Part shown: one piece after another, positions 53,942 through 62,287 of the stretch
Numbering within the stretch: the first letter of the stretch is position 1
How the letters are laid out: each line of letters opens with the position of its first letter
Assembly: GCA_958296015.1 (NCBI GenBank)
Contig: CATQIH010000007.1
Span: 1 to 64,000, forward strand
DNA length: 64,000 nucleotides
Reading direction: 5' to 3'
Origin: Cyclobacteriaceae bacterium
Lineage (GTDB): Bacteria; Bacteroidota; Bacteroidia; Cytophagales; Cyclobacteriaceae
Notes under the pieces: generated by a model
What the model saw: only the letters and a program-made list of their open reading frames with translations
What the model was told of the DNA's origin: nothing
Databases searched by the model: none
Translations under genes and position numbers: made by a program

Positions 53942-54739
53942 ATGGAAGATTCTATACAAAAGTTGTTGCTTTCTACTACTACAGTTTATGCTGTTCTTAT
54001 AGTTCTGGGGTTTAGTTATCTAAATAGCTACTATAAGCATTTTAATATAAAGATAGGAGACTATGCAACTTTCTTAGAGATCGTTAGGAAATCTTTGGAT
54101 GGTTACGTGGCATCTTTATTTGTTGTTGGAGCCATTGTAGTATTGGTTGAATCACCTATCACATGGAAATTTCTTGGTAACCTTATTTCTTGTTTAGTTA
54201 GTTTGATTAAACCTGATTGGATTGGTCCAATATTAGTGTTTATCCTTGTTGTGGTTCTCGTTTTAGCAATTGTTGAATTACTTATTACCATAAAGCTACT
54301 CCCAAAGTGGGAATGGTTAAATAATATGAGAGAATGGCTATCTAGAGGAAGAAATTCAATATTGCTTTCTATTATTCCAATAGCTATTACCATAATATTA
54401 GCATCTCGCGTGAAAGAATCTGATTTAAACAATAAAGCATATTTTTATTTCAATTTTGCTTTGATTACAGTTGCATTTTCATATTTTATTGCTTCGAGAC
54501 TAGGAACTCTAGAAGCTACTAGGATAAAAAGAATATTTGTATCTTTCCGATACGAAAAAAATTGTGTCAAATCTGATACTAATAATTATTATATAGGCCA
54601 GATTCAAAGCCATTTGTTCTTCCATAGGTCAAAAGAAAAGCGCACGATAGCATATCCAATGAGTAAAATTACAGACATAAGCTTTGCAGATTCTTTGGAA
54701 TTTGTTGATTGTACCAAAGTGTCATTGCCTAATGAATGA
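53942..54739 (+). CDS. Multi-pass membrane protein of unknown function
   Basis: This 265-aa AT-rich gene encodes about six membrane helices (TTVYAVLIVLGFSYLNS, YVASLFVVGAIVVLVES, ILVFILVVVLVLAIVELLI, ILLSIIPIAITIILAS, FYFNFALITVAFSYFIAS). A soluble C-terminal domain of about 65 residues follows (HLFFHRSKEKRTIAYPMSK). No family recognised. Codon use is AT-biased relative to neighbours, which suggests acquisition. First of three consecutive membrane-protein genes. Confidence 0.65.
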   Translation: MEDSIQKLLLSTTTVYAVLIVLGFSYLNSYYKHFNIKIGDYATFLEIVRKSLDGYVASLFVVGAIVVLVESPITWKFLGNLISCLVSLIKPDWIGPILVFILVVVLVLAIVELLITIKLLPKWEWLNNMREWLSRGRNSILLSIIPIAITIILASRVKESDLNNKAYFYFNFALITVAFSYFIASRLGTLEATRIKRIFVSFRYEKNCVKSDTNNYYIGQIQSHLFFHRSKEKRTIAYPMSKITDISFADSLEFVDCTKVSLPNE

Positions 54740-54785
54740 CAGCTCTTCTGTCTCTGATAAGGATGGCATTTCAATAAACTAAAAA

Positions 54786-55022
54786 ATGAATAAAGACTAT
54801 TTGAAGCAAAAAATTGTTCACGAACGCAAAAGGATAAAACAAACTTATTTTATTGTATTAGTTTCTCCTATTCTTATTTCGTTGTATCAGTTTTCTCAAA
54901 CTTATAATGATCAATATTGGTTTGTCATTGTGTTGTATGGTTTAATCCTTACCAAGTTATATTTTGATATGGAAAAGATAAGAGTGTATATTGATGAACT
55001 TACTGAACTTTTAAACGAGTAA
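54786..55022 (+). CDS. Small two-helix membrane protein
   Basis: This 78-aa protein has a basic N-terminus (NKDYLKQKIVHERKRIKQ), two closely spaced hydrophobic helices (YFIVLVSPILISLYQF and WFVIVLYGLILTKLYF) and an acidic tail (IDELTELLNE). No family recognised. AT-rich. Two bases before the next small gene, 46 bp after the previous one. Confidence 0.55.
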   Translation: MNKDYLKQKIVHERKRIKQTYFIVLVSPILISLYQFSQTYNDQYWFVIVLYGLILTKLYFDMEKIRVYIDELTELLNE

Positions 55023-55024
55023 TT

Positions 55025-55153
55025 ATGATCATAGGTACTCTAATTGGTTTTGGTGTGTTATTTGGCGGCCTATTGGTATGGGACGGTATAAAACATAATA
55101 GGCAAATTAACAAAGAGCGCAAAGAACTTGATTTACCGAGAAAACATCAGTAA
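55025..55153 (+). CDS. 42-aa single-helix membrane peptide
   Basis: A short frame from ATG 55025 to TAA 55151-55153: one glycine-rich helix (IIGTLIGFGVLFGGLLVW) and a basic tail (KHNRQINKERKELDLPRKH). The 2-bp gap to the previous stop favours translation as part of the same operon. Function unknown. Confidence 0.5.
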   Translation: MIIGTLIGFGVLFGGLLVWDGIKHNRQINKERKELDLPRKHQ

Positions 55154-55174
55154 AAGATAAAGTGCATAATAGTC

Positions 55175-55240
55175 ATTAGGACTTGGGGATTAGGCTTTAG
55201 GTATTAGCTTTTTTCCAACACCCAATTCCTAACACCCAAC
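55175..55240. repeat. Heptad-periodic quasi-palindrome
   Basis: Successive 7-nt units ATTAGGA, CTTGGGG, ATTAGGC, TTTAGGT, ATTAGCT are followed by the approximate complement TTTTTCC, AACACCC, AATTCCT, AACACCC. It fills the gap before the M1 stop. Same plan as 17400, 58319 and 63412 but different units. Confidence 0.6.
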
Positions 55241-55242
55241 AT

Positions 55243-57579
55243 CTATTCATTCCCTACTACGTCTTTGCTTTTCTTGCCTTTCTTCTTTTGCATAGGATTT
55301 GGGCCGGAGGTGCCGCGGGCATCCATCTTTTCTTTGTAGATTTCAAAGCGGGTAGGCACATTTCTCTTTGGGAAGAAGTTGTTGCTTTCATCCGTATCTG
55401 CTGTTTCGCGGAAAGGGTCTATCTGGATCTGCTTCACTTTCTTCTCCTTGGCAAATACCTTGGTGGGGTTTTCAGCATTCAAACGCCATACTTCCGCCGG
55501 GATGCGCTCTACCTCTGTGCTGCCATCTTCAAACGTCCATTGCAGAATGATCGGCATGATCAGCCCGCCTACGTTGTTGAAAGTCACTTCATAGAAATTC
55601 ATACCTGATGCCAGCAGTTCCTTTTCTTTGTCATCCAATCCTTTCACAAAGTCCTGATACAAGGCAATGTCTTCGGGTTCTACGGCAAACGGATCATAGG
55701 TACTATAAAAATCTTCCAGACCCGGATCAGCTTCCACAGCGGTGGTGGCTACATCTTCTTTGTTGTACACCTGAGAGATATGCTTTTCAGCCTGCTCGTA
55801 GTTTTGCTTGGCGATCGGCTTTTCTACCTTTGGGTCGCCGGTATTGATCTGGAAATACCGCACCTGATCGATGCCGATGTCTACGTGGTCCACCGTGTAG
55901 AACCAGCCTCTCCAGTACCAGTCCAGGTCGGTGCCAGAAGCATCTTCCATCGTACGGAAGAAGTCGGCAGGCTCCGGATGCTTGAAGGCCCAGCGTTGCG
56001 CATAAGTTTTGAATGCCATATCAAACAGCTCGCGGCCCATCACCGTTTCGCGGAGTATGTTGAGCGCGGTGGCCGGCTTGGCATAGGCATTCCAGCCAAA
56101 TTTTTGTATCTGCTCGGAGTTGGTCATGATAGGACTGATGCCGGAAGGATCACCGGCCATATAGGGCACAATCTTGAAGGCCGGACCTCTGCGCGAGGGG
56201 AAATTACGGTCCCACTCCTGCTCGGTCAGGTATTGCACAAATGTATTCAGCCCTTCGTCCATCCACGTCCACTGACGCTCATCGGAGTTGACGATCATCG
56301 GGAAGAAGTTGTGGCCTACCTCGTGAATGATCACGCCGATCATACCGTTTTTAATTCTTTCGGAGTAGGTGCCGTCTTTGTTGGGCCTGCCATAGTTGAA
56401 GCAGATCATCGGATACTCCATACCGTTGGAAGCTTCTACGGAAATGGCTTTCGGATAAGGATAAGGAATGGTGTGTTTGGAATACGTCTTCAGCGTGTGC
56501 GCTACTACTTTGGTAGAGTATTGCCCCCACAGCGGATTGGCTTCTTTGGGATAATACGACATGGCCATCACCGTTTTTCCATCAATATCCACGCCCATCG
56601 CATCCCAGACGTATTTGCGGGAGCTACCAAAAGCAAAATCCCGCACACTGTCGGCATGGTAGATCCAGGTTTTGGTATCTTTGGCCTTTTTCTTTTCTTT
56701 ACCGGTGGCTTCCTGTTGGCTTACAATTACCACAGGCTCTTTGGCTGTTTTAGACTTTTCCAGCAAGTTTTGCTGCTCTTGCGTCAGCACATCTTTTGGG
56801 TTTTGCAGCAGCCCCGTAGCCGCCACCAGATGATCGGCAGGGGCAGTGATTTCCACCTCATAATCACCAAAGGTAAGGGCAAACTCGCCGCTGCCTAAGA
56901 ACTGCTTGTGCTCCCATCCCTGATGATCGTTGTAGACGGCCATTCGCGGAAACCACTGGGTGATGGTATACAGGTAGTTACCGTCTTCCGGAAAATATTC
57001 ATAGCCACCACGGCCACCCATCAGGTTGCGGTCGTTGATATTATAATACCAGTCGATAGAAAAGGTAAGCTGCTTGCCTGGTTCCAGGGGTTTGGGAATA
57101 TCTATCCGCATCATCGTGTGGTTGATGGTGTAGGGTATATCCTTGCCATTTGCGTCTTTGATAGACTTGATCTTATGCCCTCCATCAAAATCGTACCCGA
57201 TAAGCGCCTGAATGTTATCGATATTCATGCTATCGGAGATGCTGTTGGTTCGCGTCTTGTACGTGTCAGAATCTTTGGCCCGCATGTTCTGGTCGAGCTG
57301 CACCCAGAGGTATTGCAGCGGGTCGGGGGAATTGTTGTAATAGGTAATGGTCTCTGAACCGTCCAGCCGCTGCGTTTCATCGTTGAGCGTGCATTTGATC
57401 TTGTAATCTGCGCGTTGCTGCCAGTATTCGTGGCCGGGCGCACCCGAACCGGCACGGTATACGTTAGGTGTAGGCAACATAGTGCCCAGTTGCTCAAACT
57501 TTTCGGTGTGTTTTCCTTCCTGTGCCTGCACTGAGAAAGCAGCGAAAGTTAGGCATAACAGACAAATAAAATACTTCAT
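55243..57579 (-). CDS. M1-family zinc metallopeptidase (aminopeptidase N-like)
   Basis: This 778-aa secreted enzyme has a signal peptide (FICLLCLTFAAFSVQAQ), an N-terminal beta domain (KCTLNDETQRLDGSETITYYN-type opening) and a thermolysin-like domain with HEVGHNFFP near 415 and MDEGLNTF about 22 residues later, which supply the zinc ligands. The substrate-contact GAMEN motif reads GMEYP (ASNGMEYPMICF). A lysine-rich tail ends the protein. It likely trims peptides in the periplasm or at the surface. No T9SS domain is present. Confidence 0.9.
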   Translation of the reverse strand: MKYFICLLCLTFAAFSVQAQEGKHTEKFEQLGTMLPTPNVYRAGSGAPGHEYWQQRADYKIKCTLNDETQRLDGSETITYYNNSPDPLQYLWVQLDQNMRAKDSDTYKTRTNSISDSMNIDNIQALIGYDFDGGHKIKSIKDANGKDIPYTINHTMMRIDIPKPLEPGKQLTFSIDWYYNINDRNLMGGRGGYEYFPEDGNYLYTITQWFPRMAVYNDHQGWEHKQFLGSGEFALTFGDYEVEITAPADHLVAATGLLQNPKDVLTQEQQNLLEKSKTAKEPVVIVSQQEATGKEKKKAKDTKTWIYHADSVRDFAFGSSRKYVWDAMGVDIDGKTVMAMSYYPKEANPLWGQYSTKVVAHTLKTYSKHTIPYPYPKAISVEASNGMEYPMICFNYGRPNKDGTYSERIKNGMIGVIIHEVGHNFFPMIVNSDERQWTWMDEGLNTFVQYLTEQEWDRNFPSRRGPAFKIVPYMAGDPSGISPIMTNSEQIQKFGWNAYAKPATALNILRETVMGRELFDMAFKTYAQRWAFKHPEPADFFRTMEDASGTDLDWYWRGWFYTVDHVDIGIDQVRYFQINTGDPKVEKPIAKQNYEQAEKHISQVYNKEDVATTAVEADPGLEDFYSTYDPFAVEPEDIALYQDFVKGLDDKEKELLASGMNFYEVTFNNVGGLIMPIILQWTFEDGSTEVERIPAEVWRLNAENPTKVFAKEKKVKQIQIDPFRETADTDESNNFFPKRNVPTRFEIYKEKMDARGTSGPNPMQKKKGKKSKDVVGNE

Positions 57580-57666
57580 AGGATAGACAGTTGATAAAGA
57601 GTTATTAACAATAAAAGAACGTCAATTGAAAGACTTATCCAAATTTTTTATAAGTAATAGAGGATA

Positions 57667-58248
57667 TTACCAAAACTTTGTATCCAACATCAGCATAAAA
57701 GCGATACCGGCAATGGCAGAAGATACCACCAGCCGCCAATCTCTGCGCTGTACGCCAAATATACCAATAAAAATGTAAGATATGACCAGAAATACGGCAA
57801 CAATGACGATCTGCCCTAGTTCCAAACCTACGTTAAAAGCAAATAGTTGCGTGACAATGCTTTCGTCTTTGCCCAGCAGGCTGCGCAGGTAGTTAGAAAA
57901 GCCCAGGCCGTGTATCAGTCCGAAGAACAGCGCAAAAACATAGTTGAGCTGTATCTTGTTGGGATCAAACCGGTCTTTCTTCAGTATATTGCTCAGGGCC
58001 GTGACAAAGATCGTTACCGGAATCAGAAACTCAATCAATGCCGGGTTAACATTGACAATACGCAGCGTAGAGAGTGCCAGCGTGATGGAGTGGCCGATCG
58101 TAAAGGCCGTCACGATGATCAGCACCTTGCGCCAGTCGCGGGGCAGGTACAAAGCACACAAAGCAACAACAAACAGGATGTGATCGTACCCATTGATGTC
58201 TAGGATATGGGTGAGTCCCAGATCAAAGTAGAGCGAAAAAGTAGACAT
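57667..58248 (-). CDS. HupE/UreJ-family membrane protein
   Basis: This 193-aa protein has six to seven helices. It opens FSLYFDLGLTHILDINGYDHILFVVALCALY (key element DHILFVVAL), then TAFTIGHSITLALSTL and FGLIHGLGFSNYL, ending with LMLDTKFW. The His and Asp residues in DHILF and GHSITL are typical of HupE/UreJ, thought to move nickel or other divalent metals. No urease or hydrogenase gene is nearby, so the substrate is open. Confidence 0.85.
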   Translation of the reverse strand: MSTFSLYFDLGLTHILDINGYDHILFVVALCALYLPRDWRKVLIIVTAFTIGHSITLALSTLRIVNVNPALIEFLIPVTIFVTALSNILKKDRFDPNKIQLNYVFALFFGLIHGLGFSNYLRSLLGKDESIVTQLFAFNVGLELGQIVIVAVFLVISYIFIGIFGVQRRDWRLVVSSAIAGIAFMLMLDTKFW

Positions 58249-58318
58249 AACACACTGATCATAAAATGATTGCCAAAAGTATTGAATTTTTTGAGAATAC
58301 TGTTATCTTATGGAGGTT

Positions 58319-58427
58319 GGAAGTCGGAAGATGGAAGATGGAAGATGGAAGTTGGGAGACGGAAGACGGAAGATGGAAGCCTCTTTTCCTCGGACTCCGG
58401 TCTTCGGACTTCGGTCTTCCGGTTTCC
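58319..58427. repeat. Heptanucleotide minisatellite with inverted half
   Basis: 58319-58379 holds eight to nine units GGAAGAT or variants (GGAAGTC, GGAAGTT, GGGAGAC, GGAAGAC). After CCTCTTTTC comes the complementary-type run CGGACTC, CGGTCTT, CGGACTT, CGGTCTT, CCGG to 58427. One strand is purine-rich then pyrimidine-rich, so it can form a long imperfect hairpin. Non-coding, just upstream of the protease-like gene. Confidence 0.8.
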
Positions 58428-58474
58428 CATAAACAAAACGGTGTATGTGTGACTTTACCTGTTGTTATCGGGTA

Positions 58475-59707
58475 ATGCGGTTGATGATCAGTATTACCTG
58501 TCTTTTGTTGAGTTGTGATGTGATGGTGTGTGCACAGCAGCAGGGCTTTGCCCTGGAAAATCCCAAAGCCAAAAGGGTCGTTATCCCGTTTGAGCTGCAC
58601 AGCAACCTGATCGTGGTGCCCGTCAGGGTCAACGACGGGGTAGACCTTAAGTTTATCCTCGACACCGGTGTGCGCAATAGTATCCTCACCAATCCTATGT
58701 ATGTAGAAGGGCTGCCTGCTGCCAACGATCGGCTGATCAACCTGATGGGTGCCGGTAACTTCGGGCAGATCAGTGCCTATGTGAGCACCAATATCAATAT
58801 TGATCTGCCAGGCGTAACGGCAAATGGCAACGCCATGCTGATCCTCAAAGAAGATTACCTGATGCTGGAAAACTACCTGGGCACCCGCGTACATGGCATT
58901 CTGGGCTATGAGATTTTCAGCCGGTTTGTGGTGGAGATAGATTACGTCAGCAACCTGCTCATCTTGCATAAGCCGGAGCATTTCCGTCCCCGCAGGTCTT
59001 ATATGGCTATTCCCCTTACCATAGAAGATACCAAGCCCTACATCACCGTGCCTTACAAGGTGGATGATACCACCTCTATCAATCTCAAACTTATGGTAGA
59101 TACCGGTGCAAGCCACTCGCTGCTGCTGAACGCATTCAGTCACCCGGCTCTCCAGGTACCGGAGAAGCATATTGGAGGTTATTTAGGCCGCGGACTCAGC
59201 GGAGAGATTTATGGATATATGGGCAGGGTGCAGGAGATAGACCTGGGCAAATACACCATCAAAGATATCATCGCCTCCTTTCCCGAACACAATGAAGCAG
59301 TGACAGAAGCGGCGGCCAAAGTAAGCAGCAACGGCAACATAGGCGGCGCACTACTCAAACGCTTCAAGGTTATATTCGACTATGGCCGTGGCATGGTCTA
59401 CCTCAAAAAGAACCGCTCGTTCCGAGATCACTTCGAGTACAATATGAGTGGCATCGATCTGATTGCCGTCGGGCCATTACTTGAGACGTATGTCGTAGGC
59501 AAAATCTCCAAAAACGCCGTGGCAGAGCAGGCAGGCATCCGCGAAGGCGACATTGTATTGTCTGTCAACGGCATGGCTTTTCCGGAGCTTACTCTTAGTA
59601 ATTTTAGCGGTATGATGAGTTCCAGGCCCGGTAAAAAGATCAAAATACGCCTGCTACGCAACGACCGTATACTCAAGAGAGTCTTCCGGCTGGAGCGGGT
59701 ATTGTAG
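58475..59707 (+). CDS. Retropepsin-like aspartyl protease with PDZ domain
   Basis: Start ATG 58475 (MRLMISITCLLLSCDVMVCAQ), 410 aa with a signal peptide; the frame extends ten residues further up. Two retropepsin-like aspartyl domains are visible, with active-site motifs FILDTGVRNSIL near 66 and LMVDTGASHSLL near 208. A flap-like GYLGRGLSGEI follows the second. A PDZ domain covers about 315-405 (VVGKISKNAVAEQAGIREGDIVLSVNG). The two-DTG plus PDZ layout is common in secreted Bacteroidota proteins. Substrate unknown. Confidence 0.85.
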   Translation: MRLMISITCLLLSCDVMVCAQQQGFALENPKAKRVVIPFELHSNLIVVPVRVNDGVDLKFILDTGVRNSILTNPMYVEGLPAANDRLINLMGAGNFGQISAYVSTNINIDLPGVTANGNAMLILKEDYLMLENYLGTRVHGILGYEIFSRFVVEIDYVSNLLILHKPEHFRPRRSYMAIPLTIEDTKPYITVPYKVDDTTSINLKLMVDTGASHSLLLNAFSHPALQVPEKHIGGYLGRGLSGEIYGYMGRVQEIDLGKYTIKDIIASFPEHNEAVTEAAAKVSSNGNIGGALLKRFKVIFDYGRGMVYLKKNRSFRDHFEYNMSGIDLIAVGPLLETYVVGKISKNAVAEQAGIREGDIVLSVNGMAFPELTLSNFSGMMSSRPGKKIKIRLLRNDRILKRVFRLERVL

Positions 59708-59976
59708 ATAACTTTTTGCAGCTTTTTTGTTATGCAAATGCATTTTTGTTAAAGAAATGTTATTATTTATTACTCATAATAACTTACGAGTTGTAAAAAT
59801 GTCATTTTTGTTATTAAGAAAGTGTTCTTAATCGATAAAAACATCTTTGCATAACATATCTACGCTTCTTAGTTATGCAAATGTCGTTTTGTTAACCCAG
59901 AACTCTGTTAAGTTATGCAAAAGTCATTTGCATAACGTATCTTCTCTTCTTAGTTATGCAAATGTTATTTTTATTA
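59708..59976. repeat. Cluster of six GTTATGCAAA motifs in alternating orientation
   Basis: The 10-bp word GTTATGCAAA occurs at 59729, 59872, 59912 and 59953, and as its complement TTTGCATAAC at 59846 and 59927. Adjacent opposite copies make perfect inverted repeats: 59846-59881 and 59927-59962 (each with a 16-nt spacer that is itself related) and 59912-59936 (5-nt loop). Variant words ATGTCATTTTTGTTA lie between. The region is otherwise AT-rich and gene-free. Confidence 0.8.
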
Positions 59977-60378
59977 CTAAAAATCAACAACATACGTAAT
60001 ATAAATCTCCTGACTGGTGTGCCAATTGCTGCGAACATAGAAATGGTCTTTTGATATATCAACATCAAAGTCCGCATCTTCATAATACAAATTCCGGTAG
60101 CCAAAAATGTACTGATCAGCAGCATTATAGAAAGCTACTGAATCTGTAAAAAATATACCATTGTTACCAATAAAATAATCCTGACCTTTAATGATAGTTC
60201 CTTCATTAATAACTTCCCCACTCTTGTAAAGAGCAAACTTTATATCCCCATACGTCTGGTTTAAAATGTAGTATCTATACTTTGGCGAAATCGCGTTGTC
60301 AACCACTTGTTCACAAGACAAAAGGCAAAGCAACAAACAGCAAATGGTGAGATGCTCATAATAATGCAATAAACGCAT
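59977..60378 (-). CDS. Small lipoprotein of unknown function
   Basis: This 133-aa protein has a lipoprotein signal (LTICCLLLCLLSC) and a beta-rich mature part (YRYYILNQTYGDIKFALYKSG, YFIGNNGIFFTDSVAFYN, YIFGYRNLYYEDADF). No family recognised. Aromatic-rich, low GC. Lies alone next to the GTTATGCAAA cluster. Confidence 0.6.
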   Translation of the reverse strand: MRLLHYYEHLTICCLLLCLLSCEQVVDNAISPKYRYYILNQTYGDIKFALYKSGEVINEGTIIKGQDYFIGNNGIFFTDSVAFYNAADQYIFGYRNLYYEDADFDVDISKDHFYVRSNWHTSQEIYITYVVDF

Positions 60379-60986
60379 AGTTTTTTCGATAAAAATAAGT
60401 ATTTCCCAATGCTAAATCAATTTCTTTGAAAAGTCAAAGTTTGCAATAACTAAACCCTGTCATTCAGGAGGAACCTTGTTAGTTGTATGGTTAAAAAAGC
60501 CAAACACGTATCATTTACTTGGCGCACAGGTGTTGATAAGCAATGTGCCTGCACGTCAAGGGTCATTACTCAATATAGTAATGTTCCTACTGATAGAGCA
60601 GCTTGTTAAGTTGTCCTGCTAAGGCACATTTGCCATCTCTACCCGTGGCCTGTGTCTCCACAGAACACTCCGTTGTGCTTTCATCCCTTGAGTTAGTGTA
60701 TTTATAAGAAGCTTATCATCCCTCTTTCCCGCTAGGGCACATTTGCATGTGTCCTGATCTTTATTTGGCATTTGTAATGCCACGAAACACAAGCATTGCC
60801 AAGTGTCTTTAAGATGAAGCCGCATTGCAAATGCGCCTTAGCAAGGTGGAGCATGGCTTGAATATATGCTGTAATATTCCTTATAAATCTTACCATGTAC
60901 AGTAACGGGCTTGTTTTGGCTGGTAATTGTTTGGCGACTTGTGTTGTTTTACAGAAAAATTATTTATCACAAAACGTTAATAAGAT
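60379..60986. other. Gene-free region containing a MITE-like element
   Basis: About 600 bases without a supported gene. The central part is the 227-bp element described separately (60617-60843). The flanks are low-complexity AT-rich sequence. An open frame inside the element is not supported. Confidence 0.6.
60617..60843. mobile_element. MITE-like element with 17-bp terminal inverted repeats
   Basis: TGCTAAGGCACATTTGC at 60617-60633 faces GCAAATGCGCCTTAGCA at 60827-60843, complementary except one base. Inside are two more palindromes, GGGCACATTTGCATGTGTCC and GGCATTTGTAATGCC, and a GTGGCCTGTGTCTCCACAG segment. No transposase is encoded. No clear target-site duplication flanks it. This resembles REP/MITE elements spread by Y1-type transposases. 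Confidence 0.6.
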
Positions 60987-61670
60987 ATGGGTAGTAAGAC
61001 TTTTGAAAATACACTGGAAAGGTATCGTATTGCGCTGATCGGGGCTATCAACCATCCTGAAATATTCAAGAAACTCATCAAGCATGGCTACGACCTGAAG
61101 AAGTTGCAGGAAGGAAAAGCATGGTGTGAGCAACTGGAACTGCTAAGCCATACACAGAATGATGGGCAGGGAGAGCAAAAAAACGCAACCGCTGAGTTTG
61201 AGAAGGCCAGAAAAGAGATCAACACGATCTATCACCATCACCTGGATATAGCCAAGTATGTATTGCAAAACGACCGCAGGCTGTGGGATACGCTGCAACT
61301 GGAAGGGCCGCGCAAAACGTCTATCCCCGGCTGGTTGAGCCAGACCAAAGCATTTTATAGCAATGTACACCGTGTAGCGGCTCAAATGGGCCAGCGGGGC
61401 GTAAGCTTGTCGGAGTTGACGCAGACCAAAGAAATGCTGGAAGCAGCGGCTGAGCTTCGTATCAAACAAGCCTATAAGATGGGGGATAAGCAGTCGGCTA
61501 CCGAGCAAAAGCAACTATTGAAGCAAAAGCTGGATGCCTGGATGAGCGACTTCTACTACATCGTGAAGTTTGCCCTGAAAGACGATAAGCAGATGTTGGA
61601 AAGCCTGGGTATTGTAGTGCCATCTGGCACAAAGACCAAAGCACGCCGGAAAAAAAGTGTCGACAAATAA
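60987..61670 (+). CDS. Helical protein of unknown function
   Basis: This 227-aa cytoplasmic protein is rich in K, Q, E and A and mostly alpha-helical (GSKTFENTLERYRIALIGAI, EEFEKARKEINTIYHHHLDIAKYVLQ-like region, TKEMLEAAAELRIKQAYKMG). It has no signal or membrane helix. A basic tail follows (TKTKARRKKSVDK). It is probably conserved in Bacteroidota but no function can be given. Monocistronic with a terminator. Confidence 0.65.
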   Translation: MGSKTFENTLERYRIALIGAINHPEIFKKLIKHGYDLKKLQEGKAWCEQLELLSHTQNDGQGEQKNATAEFEKARKEINTIYHHHLDIAKYVLQNDRRLWDTLQLEGPRKTSIPGWLSQTKAFYSNVHRVAAQMGQRGVSLSELTQTKEMLEAAAELRIKQAYKMGDKQSATEQKQLLKQKLDAWMSDFYYIVKFALKDDKQMLESLGIVVPSGTKTKARRKKSVDK

Positions 61671-61692
61671 TCTTTAGATAGCTTAGAAAAGC

Positions 61693-61725
61693 AAAAGGCT
61701 GCTCCGAACAAGGGTGGCCTTTTTT
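61693..61725 (+). terminator. Terminator after the helical protein
   Basis: AAAAGGC and GCCTTTTT arms with partial inner pairing, followed by a T run (TTTTTTATTTTTT). Confidence 0.7.
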
Positions 61726-61890
61726 ATTTTTTTACCTGTATTCCTGTCTTCCTAAAAAGAAATCAGGAGGCTTCTATTTACCCTCCCTTCCCACAAACTG
61801 CTACCCAAGAGCCAATGAATATAACAAAAGCTGCCTTGCCATGTTATATAGAACGATCACTTATTTTTTAACCTGATAAACGATAAAATT

Positions 61891-62058
61891 ATGAAGAATA
61901 TTAGTATTAGCAGCCTTTTGTTAGTATTTGTAATGATGATAAGCCTGAGCAGCTGCGATCTGGCAGGCGATATTTTTGAAGCAGGTGCCTGGACTGCCAT
62001 CCTGGGCGTAATTCTGGTTATTGCGCTTATCGTCTGGATCATACGCAAGGTACTTTAA
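61891..62058 (+). CDS. 55-aa lipoprotein
   Basis: ATG 61891 to TAA 62056-62058. The product has a lipoprotein signal (SLLLVFVMMISLSSC), a short acidic linker (DLAGDIFEAGAW) and a membrane helix (AILGVILVIALIVWIIRKVL). Short lipoproteins with this layout are common in Bacteroidota but uncharacterised. Too short for many gene callers. Flanked by empty sequence on both sides. Confidence 0.7.
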   Translation: MKNISISSLLLVFVMMISLSSCDLAGDIFEAGAWTAILGVILVIALIVWIIRKVL

Positions 62059-62214
62059 TGCTCATTGCTTCTGATGTAGCAGTAATCCTATAATGCTACG
62101 TATTGCCTAACTTTATCAGTGACTGTTTAGCAGCCTTTAGCTCATACTGGCTGCTAAATTTGCAGATTGTTTGCATTAATGTGAATGCTTACGAATATTT
62201 ATTGCAAATAATGT

Positions 62215-62235
62215 GTTGATGTTAAAACTATCAAC
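62215..62235. promoter_or_regulatory. Inverted repeat upstream of the VWA gene
   Basis: GTTGAT (62215-62220) and ATCAAC (62230-62235) are separated by 9 nt, 53 bp ahead of the VWA start. Possible operator. No regulator gene is adjacent. Confidence 0.35.
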
Positions 62236-62287
62236 GTTTTACATAAACAGTGCGCAAACAACGCATCACATTTTAAGTTTTTGAAAT

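Noticed and set aside
55780-56898. Long 372-aa open frame antisense to the M1 peptidase
   Set aside because: It mirrors a fully conserved coding gene on the other strand; its length follows from codon bias of that gene.
60619-60825. 68-aa open frame on the minus strand
   Set aside because: It lies wholly inside the MITE-like element between its terminal repeats and has no recognisable product.
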